The position numbers were made by a program, and so were the translations under genes. From the IMG/VR virus record IMGVR_UViG_3300046820_000672, positions 1-20,698 of that record: a stretch of DNA of 20,698 nucleotides. One strand, written 5' to 3'. Shown here in pieces: positions 15,453-20,698 of this stretch. A model generated the notes under the pieces. The model saw nothing but the letters and a program-made list of their open reading frames with translations, did no database searches and was not told the DNA's origin. Within the stretch, counting starts at the first letter, position 1; each line of letters starts with the position of its first letter. The stretch comes from a virus.

Positions 15453-15752
15453 CTAATTGCGTTTCCACTGGAATATAAAAGCGGATAATGTAGCATCGTC
15501 TTTAAAGTACAGCCTTTTATGGCCGAACTCAGTTTGCCAAGCCCAAGTGGTAGGTAACTCAATTGGTAGCACACTAAGAACAGCATGATCGTCTATGGCA
15601 AATCGCAATTCAATACCTGGACCAAATGATTCCCAACACCATGCTCGCCAAGTGTGGAATAGTTGTACATTACCTAATCTAAGATTAGGCTCAACATGAT
15701 ACTTGTATTTTTCGTTACCAGTATGTCGTTTGTCAAGTTCGGTTATTTTCAT
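15453..15752 (-). CDS. Small unknown phage protein (99 aa)
   Basis: Notable segments are VQLFHTWRAWCWESFGPGIE in the centre and FGHKRLYFKDDATLSAFIFQ near the end; it is rich in Trp, His and Phe. I recall HTWRAWCWE.FGPG in marine phage hypotheticals, without a function. The ATG lies directly after a terminator-like T-run, and no Shine-Dalgarno is present, so how the gene is expressed is unclear. It lies between the ATPase and the metallopeptidase genes, and the promoter of the latter follows its stop. No later in-frame Met offers a better start. Confidence 0.65.
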   Translation of the reverse strand: MKITELDKRHTGNEKYKYHVEPNLRLGNVQLFHTWRAWCWESFGPGIELRFAIDDHAVLSVLPIELPTTWAWQTEFGHKRLYFKDDATLSAFIFQWKRN

Positions 15753-15791
15753 AATAAAAAGGAGGACTTACGGTATTGCTACCAGCCTCCT
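15753..15791 (-). terminator. Intrinsic terminator-like hairpin after the AAA+ gene
   Basis: On the - strand AGGAGG and CCTCCT (15786-15791 and 15760-15765 on the + strand) form a stem, with an inner GGTA/TACC pairing around a GCAA loop. TTTTTATT follows directly (15753-15760). It begins 20 bases after the stop of the ATPase fragments, where a rho-independent terminator would be expected. The stem is imperfect, with bulges. Confidence 0.6.
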
Positions 15792-15811
15792 GTCCGTGAC
15801 TAGCGAACTCT

Positions 15812-16279
15812 TTACTTACCGCTTGCCGCGATAATGTACTTGCCAAAGCGGCTGTGGAATTCGTCAAAGCTCTTCATCTTACCTGGAACCATTGGCAGGT
15901 TGTAAGTAGTAAGAGCAACACGAGCACCCATAACAACCAGCTCAGTGGTAAAGTTATCCATCATAAAGCGAAGGAAATTGTCTGCTTGGGCGTGCCACTC
16001 AGAGATCTTCTCTTTGCCTAGCTTCTTGTACTGCTCTTGAAGCTCGTAGCACATGCTGATAGTAAGCGAGTACATGGCAGAGATTTCTTTAACCTTGAGC
16101 TCTTTTACTTCACCTTTCAACACTTTGCTAGGGTCAGGCATTTGGCTGGCAACCTTGCGGTGTGCCATAAACTTAACAGCAAGGCCCTCACCAACAGTAC
16201 CAGAAATCAAGTCTGTAAGCTCTGCATCAGTAGCATCTTCGTCATTCAAGAACTGCGAAACCAAAGGCTCGGCTTGCAC
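15812..16279 (-). CDS. C-terminal fragment of a MoxR-like AAA+ ATPase (frameshifted)
   Basis: This 155-aa ORF starts at a GTG with no Shine-Dalgarno and overlaps the N-terminal ORF by 38 bases in the +1 frame. From VSQFLNDEDATDAELTDL onward it reads as the natural continuation of the AAA+ protein: the lid and a conserved C-terminal region (KEISAMYSLTISMCYELQEQ). The first eight residues (from GTG to PLV) are probably not native. In relatives I recall, a segment like ATPRSWEF joins RAF to VSQ; here it is absent. The fragment therefore probably arises from a short deletion of about 23 bases. It is unlikely to function alone. A rejoined protein would be about 366 aa. Confidence 0.75.
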   Translation of the reverse strand: MQAEPLVSQFLNDEDATDAELTDLISGTVGEGLAVKFMAHRKVASQMPDPSKVLKGEVKELKVKEISAMYSLTISMCYELQEQYKKLGKEKISEWHAQADNFLRFMMDNFTTELVVMGARVALTTYNLPMVPGKMKSFDEFHSRFGKYIIAASGK

Positions 16280-16889
16280 TAACAGGATTGAACTCCATCA
16301 AGTCTTGCTTGCTAAAGCTCAAGAAACCAACCACATCCTGGTGGATTTGATTGTTAACAGCCCACTGGAACCAAGACTCAAAGTCTGCACGAACTTCTAA
16401 GTGAACAAAGCGGTTAGCCAGCGGGCTAGGCATACGATATGTAACACCTTTGTCGCTTTCGCGATTACCAGCGGCAACGATTACCACATTGTCGGGCAGT
16501 TTATACTTGCCTACACGACGGTTAAGAATCAGCTGATAACCAGCGGCCTGGACAGCGGGCGGTGCTGAGTTCATTTCGTCCAAGAACAGCACCACAACAG
16601 GATACTGGCTTGCAAATTCCTCATCGGGCAAGTCTACAGGAGGTGCCCAGTCCATAACTTCTTTGTTCTTGTTAAAAAACGGAATACCACGAATGTCTGT
16701 GGGCTCACATTGGCCCAGACGCAAGTCAATCATATAGCCACCGAGATCTTCGGTAACGCCAGCAATCAATTCAGATTTGCCAATGCCCGGAGGACCCCAC
16801 AGGAACACAGGACGTTTGGCTTTAAATGCTCGCAGAACACGGCTACGGGCTTCACTTGGGGTAACACTACGGTTTTCAGTCACGGACAT
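16242..16889 (-). CDS. MoxR-like AAA+ ATPase, N-terminal fragment (frameshifted)
   Basis: This 215-aa ORF has Walker A (WGPPGIGKS, 31-39), Walker B (VVVLFLDEMN, about 98-107), the sensor-1 Asn in AAGN (139-142) and a predicted arginine finger in SPLANRF (about 155-161), so the ATPase core is complete. It ends early: after NPVSASRAF the frame runs GFAVLE and stops, while the family sequence continues in the +1 frame. The sensor-2 arginine region (ATPR-type) is missing from both frames. The start has a good site (AAAGGAGTATTTT) and a sigma70-like promoter (16919-16947). Its expected partner is the metallopeptidase/VWA protein downstream. Confidence 0.9.
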   Translation of the reverse strand: MSVTENRSVTPSEARSRVLRAFKAKRPVFLWGPPGIGKSELIAGVTEDLGGYMIDLRLGQCEPTDIRGIPFFNKNKEVMDWAPPVDLPDEEFASQYPVVVLFLDEMNSAPPAVQAAGYQLILNRRVGKYKLPDNVVIVAAGNRESDKGVTYRMPSPLANRFVHLEVRADFESWFQWAVNNQIHQDVVGFLSFSKQDLMEFNPVSASRAFGFAVLE

Positions 16890-16918
16890 AAAATACTCCT
16901 TTAGTTGATAGTCTTTGT

Positions 16919-16947
16919 ATTGTACAATTAATTGAATTAACAGTCAA
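16919..16947 (-). promoter_or_regulatory. Sigma70-like promoter before the AAA+ gene
   Basis: A TTGACT -35 box (16942-16947) and a TACAAT -10 box (16919-16924) have a 17-base spacer, GTTAATTCAATTAATTG. The spacer core TAATTCAATTAA is shared with the promoter before the metallopeptidase gene. It lies between the stop of the 69-aa gene and the ATPase start. Confidence 0.75.
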
Positions 16948-16948
16948 G

Positions 16949-17158
16949 TTAAGCCAATTCAGCAACAATTTCGTCGTTGTCGATTAGTACTTGAATACTA
17001 GGTTCGGACCTCCAGCGGAATTGTACAGGTTGGCCCAGTTTAACATTATATTGCACTTTACCACCGTACTTGACACGGCTAGATTCTACAGTGCCATGGA
17101 CTTGTTGGCCCAAGTAATTTGCAACAATAGTTTTACCGTCTTTGATCCAATTGCTCAT
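16949..17158 (-). CDS. Small conserved phage protein, probably beta-barrel-like (69 aa)
   Basis: The sequence alternates short strands and turns: NYLGQQVHGTVESSRVKYGG, then KVQYNVKLGQPVQFRWRSEP and a Val/Leu/Ile end. The SSRVKYGG and RWRSEP motifs match a small protein I recall from T4-like marine phages. An SH3-like fold is possible, but this is inferred from composition. It has its own promoter (17189-17217) and an AAGG ribosome site, so it is probably an early gene. Its function is unknown. Confidence 0.75.
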   Translation of the reverse strand: MSNWIKDGKTIVANYLGQQVHGTVESSRVKYGGKVQYNVKLGQPVQFRWRSEPSIQVLIDNDEIVAELA

Positions 17159-17188
17159 TGCTGGCCCTTATTAGTTACTATACTTTGT

Positions 17189-17217
17189 ATTATAGATTAA
17201 ATGGATTTAACGAGCAA
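17189..17217 (-). promoter_or_regulatory. Sigma70-like promoter before the 69-aa gene
   Basis: TTGCTC (17212-17217) and TATAAT (17189-17194) are separated by 17 bases, GTTAAATCCATTTAATC. From AAATCCATTTAATC through the -10 box it is identical to the promoter before the 85-aa gene. The -35 box is weaker than in the other three. Confidence 0.7.
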
Positions 17218-17221
17218 CCGT

Positions 17222-17479
17222 TTAGTCCCATGACTTTTTGTCGCCGTGTAGCTCGTTCCAAGCATAACCTGCTAGGTATTCTGCACGTTCTTCGTCAGTT
17301 AAATTAGTTACTTTTTCACCGTTGTAACTGCCCTGCGGGAACCAATGTGGATCTTGTCCACGACTGTAGTAACTGTCTGCTGATCCACGATCAAACAAAC
17401 TACCGTGGCGATCACGTTCAAACTGTGGGCCCTTGAGGGCTCGCACAACCTGTTCTTTTTCAGTTATTTGGGAATACAT
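17222..17479 (-). CDS. Small conserved protein (85 aa)
   Basis: A short acidic and basic protein with the distinctive run DRHGSLFDRGSADSYYSRGQ followed by PHWFPQGSYNG and, near the end, EYLAGYAWNELHGDKKSWD. The FDRGSADSYY.R...PH.. pattern and the terminal GY..NE..GD.K.W match a family I recall from phages and enterobacterial plasmids, without a firm function. It has GGAG at good spacing (AAAAATGGAGCTAAT before the ATG) and its own promoter (17509-17537). Confidence 0.75.
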   Translation of the reverse strand: MYSQITEKEQVVRALKGPQFERDRHGSLFDRGSADSYYSRGQDPHWFPQGSYNGEKVTNLTDEERAEYLAGYAWNELHGDKKSWD

Positions 17480-17508
17480 ATTAGCTCCATTTTTATACTA
17501 TAACTGCT

Positions 17509-17537
17509 ATTATAGATTAAATGGATTTTTGGATCAA
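17509..17537 (-). promoter_or_regulatory. Sigma70-like promoter before the 85-aa gene
   Basis: TTGATC (17532-17537) and TATAAT (17509-17514) have a 17-base spacer, CAAAAATCCATTTAATC. It is nearly a duplicate of the promoter at 17189-17217 and lies in the 76-base gap after the DUF6165 gene. Confidence 0.75.
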
Positions 17538-17555
17538 CCAAAAATTCTGTTGTTT

Positions 17556-17939
17556 TTATGCAACGGTTTTGTGGCTTTTTTCTTCTATGATTGTGCTACC
17601 GCATAGCACATTGATTTCGCGTTTAATGCTGGCACGTTGATCGTTTTTAAGATATACTTGTCGAGCTTGTTCGATAAAGAATTCGTCAAACTGTTGTGTA
17701 CGCTCACACTCTCTTTTGGCATCTTCGATTTGCCAAAGTTCGTTGTTAATGGTTCTGAGCTTTTTTCTTTGTACCGTGATATTTGGTAATTCGAGATTAT
17801 TTAGGATTTTATTCAGCTCATCAAGTTCGCGATGAACATTTTCACGTTTGGTATTATCTGTGATAATGTCTAGTTTAATTTCTAAGATTGTGATCTTGTC
17901 TACAAGTTCGCCAACGCTGATAGGTGCTAGTACGATCAT
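17556..17939 (-). CDS. DUF6165 family protein (127 aa)
   Basis: The N-terminal ISVGELVDKITILEIKL (about 7-23) and the C-terminal FIEQARQVYLKNDQRASIKR region (88-107), followed by GSTIIEEKS, match the DUF6165 family closely; the middle is a long helical hairpin with NNELWQIEDAKRECE. In bacteria these proteins tend to be encoded in or near surface-glycan loci, but their activity is not known. That fits the sugar genes elsewhere in the window. The start overlaps the stop of the upstream gene by ATGA. Confidence 0.85.
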   Translation of the reverse strand: MIVLAPISVGELVDKITILEIKLDIITDNTKRENVHRELDELNKILNNLELPNITVQRKKLRTINNELWQIEDAKRECERTQQFDEFFIEQARQVYLKNDQRASIKREINVLCGSTIIEEKSHKTVA

Positions 17940-18313
17940 TGATTGCTTTCTAAGTTATTCAGGTAAGATGTTAAGTCTCCGGCATGTAGTTGTAACATTA
18001 CCGCATCGCGTTCGCCAAACACTACAATACTGGCCCGACCTTTGATGTAGTAAGGCTCTTCAAACAGTTTCTCTAATTGTAAGTAGTGCTTAGGTAAGAT
18101 TTTTTGATCTTCGGGTAGCTTAATCTCGTAGCTTTTTAATTTGGCATGCTGTGTAAACCACTTGAACCCAGTGTGGGTTAGTCTTAGGCTGTTGTGGTTT
18201 ATGGGATTATACCACCACTGATGTTCAACGCCAACAAACCTAGTTGGGTCATAACCCGCGAGGATTATAACTTCAACTTGTTTTTCGTGTTGCTTATGGG
18301 TATATGGTTTCAC
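17936..18313 (-). CDS. Unknown phage protein, GTG start (125 aa)
   Basis: The only workable start is a GTG at 18313, which overlaps the end of the upstream gene by 20 bases; no in-frame ATG follows in the N-terminal part. The product has LRLTHTGFKWFTQHAKLKSY in the middle and PYYIKGRASIVVFGERDAVM near the end, a late strand then helix pattern shared by marine phage hypotheticals I recall. It ends with an ATGA overlap into the DUF6165 gene. Its function is unknown. Confidence 0.7.
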   Translation of the reverse strand: MKPYTHKQHEKQVEVIILAGYDPTRFVGVEHQWWYNPINHNSLRLTHTGFKWFTQHAKLKSYEIKLPEDQKILPKHYLQLEKLFEEPYYIKGRASIVVFGERDAVMLQLHAGDLTSYLNNLESNQ

Positions 18314-18581
18314 CTTGGCTTAGTAAGACCACAGTGAACTTATCGGTCTTGAATAAGGTGTTTAATTTTTTTGCTAGATTAATAGCATGTCCCGGATTAC
18401 TGAAACTTACTTTCTTGTATTTGGGCCCTGGGTAACTCACAAGAATGTTGTGCGTTTTTAGATTAATTGGTTTGTTATCATAAAACACAGCCCAGATACC
18501 TTCAGAACTTAACACCTGATCACTTTTATAAGTGTTCTTGTTTACGTGCTCAATAATAACAGTTGGCTTTGGTCGACTCAT
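18294..18581 (-). CDS. Small unknown phage protein (95 aa)
   Basis: The product has SEGIWAVFYDNKPINLKTHN, then YPGPKYKKVSFSNPGHAINL and AKKLNTLFKTDKF. The PG(P)KYKK.SF.NPGHA..LA..LN run is one I recall in marine T4-like phages. A small alpha/beta fold is likely. It has an AAGGAAC ribosome site and a candidate late promoter element (18603-18610) in the 46-base leader. Its function is unknown. Confidence 0.75.
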   Translation of the reverse strand: MSRPKPTVIIEHVNKNTYKSDQVLSSEGIWAVFYDNKPINLKTHNILVSYPGPKYKKVSFSNPGHAINLAKKLNTLFKTDKFTVVLLSQGETIYP

Positions 18582-18598
18582 AACATTGTTCCTTGATA

Positions 18599-18621
18599 CA
18601 TTTATTTATCACCAATAAATG
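18599..18621 (-). promoter_or_regulatory. Candidate late promoter element inside a palindrome
   Basis: On the - strand GATAAATA (18603-18610) fits the T4-like cyanophage late consensus NATAAATA. It lies 22 bases upstream of the 18581 start. The element is part of an inverted repeat, CATTTATT with AATAAATG around a seven-base loop (18599-18621). No T-run follows, so it is not a terminator. Confidence 0.45.
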
Positions 18622-18627
18622 CGTAGT

Positions 18628-18846
18628 TTATTTAAATCCTCCGCCGTCCATAGATACCTGGATAGTTTCTTCAGAATTTGCTTGAAGTTTTCCTTCTAAT
18701 TCTGCTATTAGTGACAATAAAGCAAAGATATCTGCATGCAAATTACGAGCATCTTGTGCGGTTAGGGTTAAGTTAGTGGAATTACTTTGGTTCATGACTC
18801 TAACACGGTCATTGAACATTTTTACATAGATACTAAGCGTGTCCAT
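18628..18846 (-). CDS. Small helical phage protein (72 aa)
   Basis: The core SNSTNLTLTAQDARNLHADI and FALLSLIAELEGKLQ looks like two helices; a FNDRVRVMNQS N-terminal run and a Gly-rich C-terminus (DGGGFK) flank it. I recall similar LT..ARNLH.DIF.LL proteins in marine phages. No catalytic motif is present. The start lies 14 bases inside the preceding gene, so it is probably coupled. Its function is unknown. Confidence 0.7.
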   Translation of the reverse strand: MDTLSIYVKMFNDRVRVMNQSNSTNLTLTAQDARNLHADIFALLSLIAELEGKLQANSEETIQVSMDGGGFK

Positions 18847-19306
18847 TTAATTTCCTTAATTCCAGTTGTTGCTGTTCTTGTGATTTGTAAGGACCAGCAT
18901 ATTCGTATCTGTTTAATGTAATAAGTTTAGGGCAATAGGCCTTGACCCAAGTATTGCTGAATCTCACAGCATAGTATCCTGCACAGAAATAACTTTTTGA
19001 CTTTGAGCTTTTGGTATAGATAGGCAATTTGCGTTGCACATCATAAATTTCATTGTGCGGCCTATTGCTACACGGGTATCCATAAACTTCATGGTCTTCT
19101 GACTTAACAGACTTTTCGGCCTTAACAAATTCAATGTTATATTTTTTAGTCAACAGTTTAATACTAGGAAACGATTCACGTTCATTGTCGTGTACATAGA
19201 CCACGCCTCCTTCTTCAACTGCTTGTATAGTTGCAATCTTTTGACCATCAGATTCAACAATCCAAAACTTATTTTTTACTACAGGTTTTGCAATAACCTC
19301 GCTCAT
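18833..19306 (-). CDS. Conserved phage protein with paired Cys/aromatic motif (157 aa)
   Basis: The N-terminal half is strand-rich (KFWIVESDGQKIATIQAVEE). The C-terminal half has YGYPCSNRPHNEIYDVQRKL and then SYFCAGYYAVRFSNTWVKAY followed by CPKLITLNRYEYAGPYK. Three cysteines lie in conserved-looking places and could bind metal, but no classic zinc knuckle spacing is seen. I recall the CAGYY...W.KA.CPKL pattern from marine T4-like phages. It is joined to the upstream gene by ATGA. Confidence 0.75.
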   Translation of the reverse strand: MSEVIAKPVVKNKFWIVESDGQKIATIQAVEEGGVVYVHDNERESFPSIKLLTKKYNIEFVKAEKSVKSEDHEVYGYPCSNRPHNEIYDVQRKLPIYTKSSKSKSYFCAGYYAVRFSNTWVKAYCPKLITLNRYEYAGPYKSQEQQQLELRKLNGHA

Positions 19307-19581
19307 GATTTTAAGATCTCCATTGATACAATTTGACCAATGCGTTCAGCATATGGTTCGTCGTCTGTGATAATGTAAGTACTGCAATCGCTTTCGTCAC
19401 GTCTGCGATCGTACTTACGTGATTGTAGAATAATCCCGCCGTTGGCCTTCATGATAGTAAATCGCATGCCGTCAACGTCTGGTTCGTCCGATACCCTTAT
19501 TTTACTGCTACTGTTAGTTATTGCTACTGGATAGTCGTCGCTGTTGATCCAGTTGCGTAATTTATTCTTTAACCATCTCAT
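19303..19581 (-). CDS. Small unknown phage protein (92 aa)
   Basis: I chose the ATG at 19581 (MRWLKNKLRNWINSDDYPVA) because AGAGGAGAAAAAACA gives a Shine-Dalgarno at good spacing; an in-frame ATG at 19605 would place it inside the gene. The product has a short amphipathic N-terminal helix, then strands (MRFTIMKANGGIILQSRKYD, STYIITDD) and a final helix. No domain is recognised. It overlaps both neighbours by ATGA. Confidence 0.75.
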   Translation of the reverse strand: MRWLKNKLRNWINSDDYPVAITNSSSKIRVSDEPDVDGMRFTIMKANGGIILQSRKYDRRRDESDCSTYIITDDEPYAERIGQIVSMEILKS

Positions 19582-19949
19582 TGTTTTTTCTCCTCTTGCT
19601 CGCATAATGCGGCAATTACTATAAGTTGCTGTTCTGCTTCACGCACACGATTTAGTGCGTCAGCTACAGTAACATTGGTCAAGGCCATAGCCTCGGCCTT
19701 TTGCCTTGCGGCACGTTCTTCTCTGGCCCATTGTAAAAGAGATTCAGCTTCGCCAGTAAGGCCAATTGACGCATGACTCATATTAAGCATTACCCACGAA
19801 TTACCATCAAACACTTCAAGATTTTGATTGGTAGTGTTGAAACGTACATTACCTACCCCTTGAGCTCCACCGTATGCATTAACGTAGGTGCTTGAACTTC
19901 CATTAGATACAGTAACAAATTGTCCACTGCCGGTAATACCTTTAATCAT
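19578..19949 (-). CDS. Probable phage structural or fibre-associated protein (123 aa)
   Basis: The ATG at 19949 follows an ATGA overlap; a TTG at 19961 was rejected. Residues 1-60 are Gly/Ser/Thr/Asn-rich with GSGQFVTVSNGSSSTYVNAY and VRFNTTNQNLEVFDGNSWVM. The V(R)FNTTNQNLEVFDG.W run resembles head or fibre-associated strands of phage tail proteins I recall. Residues 65-120 form a helix (ESLLQWAREERAARQKAEAM). The role in the virion is inferred from this motif only. Confidence 0.65.
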   Translation of the reverse strand: MIKGITGSGQFVTVSNGSSSTYVNAYGGAQGVGNVRFNTTNQNLEVFDGNSWVMLNMSHASIGLTGEAESLLQWAREERAARQKAEAMALTNVTVADALNRVREAEQQLIVIAALCEQEEKKQ

Positions 19950-20311
19950 ACAAACAACCAATACATAAAAATAATGTAAGTAAGCTGATGTACCATTTGA
20001 TCAAGACCCAAATGATTCCAGAATAAAGGATCGTTGATATCACGGTTTCCCCAATTCATTTTTGCCCAATCCACGTGATAGTGAACAGCAAAGTCAACTA
20101 GTCCAACAAGTATAGCAACAGGGATAGCAACAAATCCGCCAACAATCCATACTGCCATAGCAGTACCAATGCCATGCTTGGCACTGTGCCAAAGTCCTAA
20201 TCGATCTCCGTACTGTCCTTTACTTTTTACTTCTTCCATGGTTTGATTGACAAAGTCAACATACCAATGTTTAAGTTGCAACAATGCTAGGAAGAATACA
20301 AGGTCTTTCAT
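19946..20311 (-). CDS. DUF3307-like membrane protein (121 aa)
   Basis: LKHWYVDFVNQTMEEVKSKG near the N-terminus, the HSAKHGIGTAMAV turn, VDFAVHYHVDWAKMNWG and the closing LGLDQMVHQLTYIIFMYW give the His/Asp pattern of DUF3307 membrane proteins (H..DF..Q...K, H....H, H...D, DQ..H). Two or three membrane segments are likely: residues about 2-15, 47-75 and 104-120. Conserved His and Asp residues near the membrane suggest a metal-dependent activity, but none is known. It overlaps both neighbours by ATGA. Confidence 0.8.
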   Translation of the reverse strand: MKDLVFFLALLQLKHWYVDFVNQTMEEVKSKGQYGDRLGLWHSAKHGIGTAMAVWIVGGFVAIPVAILVGLVDFAVHYHVDWAKMNWGNRDINDPLFWNHLGLDQMVHQLTYIIFMYWLFV

Positions 20312-20697
20312 TTTGTTTTGTATGCCTTTGATAAAAAGTCAACATAATTTTGAACATTGTCGCTTATGCGATTTAGTTCGTATTTTCCGCAGAATTTCAT
20401 AAATTGTGCTCCGATCATTGGAACACTTTTAACAGTACTAGCAGTGGCAATAGTTTCTGCAATTTGCACTTTAACATCGTCTGGCTGTGCAGTAAGATCT
20501 ACTAGCACACGATTGCGTTCATAGTCGTCCAACACACGATGTTCAATACCGTTATGGTCAGTCCAACGCTGTAGCATTAGATTATTCCACGCAAAGCCTT
20601 TACTATCGCGGTCGGCATAGGCTTCTTGGAGTCCAACTTTATTCTTAGTCCCCTTTGTCCTGACACCAGGGTAGGCTGAAAAGATATTGTCAGAGGT
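20308..20697 (-). CDS. Unknown phage protein, 5' partial
   Basis: The frame is open to the right edge of the window. An ATG at 20577 exists, but the coding-like sequence continues upstream of it (KVGLQEAYADRDSKGFAWNN in the same frame), so the real start is probably outside the window. The visible part has WTDHNGIEHRVLDDYERNRV and a helical C-terminus ending LSKAYKTK. No domain is recognised. Its stop overlaps the DUF3307-like gene by ATGA. Confidence 0.65.
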   Translation of the reverse strand, partial: TSDNIFSAYPGVRTKGTKNKVGLQEAYADRDSKGFAWNNLMLQRWTDHNGIEHRVLDDYERNRVLVDLTAQPDDVKVQIAETIATASTVKSVPMIGAQFMKFCGKYELNRISDNVQNYVDFLSKAYKTK

Positions 20698-20698
20698 G

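Noticed and set aside
16053-16400. + strand ORF opposite the ATPase fragments
   Set aside because: It is on the opposite strand of two recognisable ATPase pieces and has no ribosome site or family signal.
1-20698. tRNA genes, CRISPR arrays, insertion sequences
   Set aside because: No cloverleaf-like sequence, no regularly spaced repeats, and no transposase or terminal inverted repeats were seen by reading.

Overview
The window looks like part of the genome of a large tailed phage, most likely a marine T4-like myovirus. The evidence is very dense coding, dozens of short genes joined by 4-base ATGA overlaps, a folA-thyA pair as in T4, and many small proteins of a type I recall from marine T4-like phages. 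No terminase, capsid or portal gene is visible, so this is an inference from gene style and content. The host cannot be named. No tRNA, CRISPR array or insertion sequence was seen.

Layout. Positions 2-4985 (+ strand) hold a 5'-cut twitch-type radical SAM gene, a 42-codon membrane ORF, a 356-aa unknown, two SGNH-hydrolase-like genes with a 33-codon gene between them, and a NodU/CmcH-type carbamoyltransferase. Positions 4956-7737 hold two divergent genes whose start codons interlock in one CATG: a probable glycosyltransferase (-) and a 552-aa protein with three related segments (+). Each converges on its outer neighbour with about 30 bp of 3' overlap. From 7709 to the right edge everything is on the - strand. 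Read in transcription order from the right, this strand carries small phage genes including DUF3307-like and DUF6165 proteins, a run of small genes with their own promoters, a MoxR-like AAA+ ATPase split by a frameshift, a metallopeptidase/VWA protein, a set of conserved unknowns, folA, thyA, an NAD-dependent sugar epimerase/dehydratase and a DegT-type PLP aminotransferase.

How the genes may work together. FolA and ThyA supply dTMP. The epimerase, aminotransferase, glycosyltransferase, carbamoyltransferase and DUF6165 protein fit the making, transfer and decoration of an unusual sugar, for the virion or the host surface; this is inference. The AAA+ and metallopeptidase/VWA pair resembles MoxR-VWA chaperone systems, but the ATPase reading frame is broken where the sensor-2 region should be.

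Regulation. Four - strand genes (starts at 15391, 16889, 17158, 17479) are preceded by sigma70-like promoters with exactly 17-base spacers and a shared spacer sequence, which looks like a phage early-promoter family. A T4/cyanophage-like late element (GATAAATA) precedes the gene at 18581. An intrinsic terminator-like hairpin follows the ATPase fragments.
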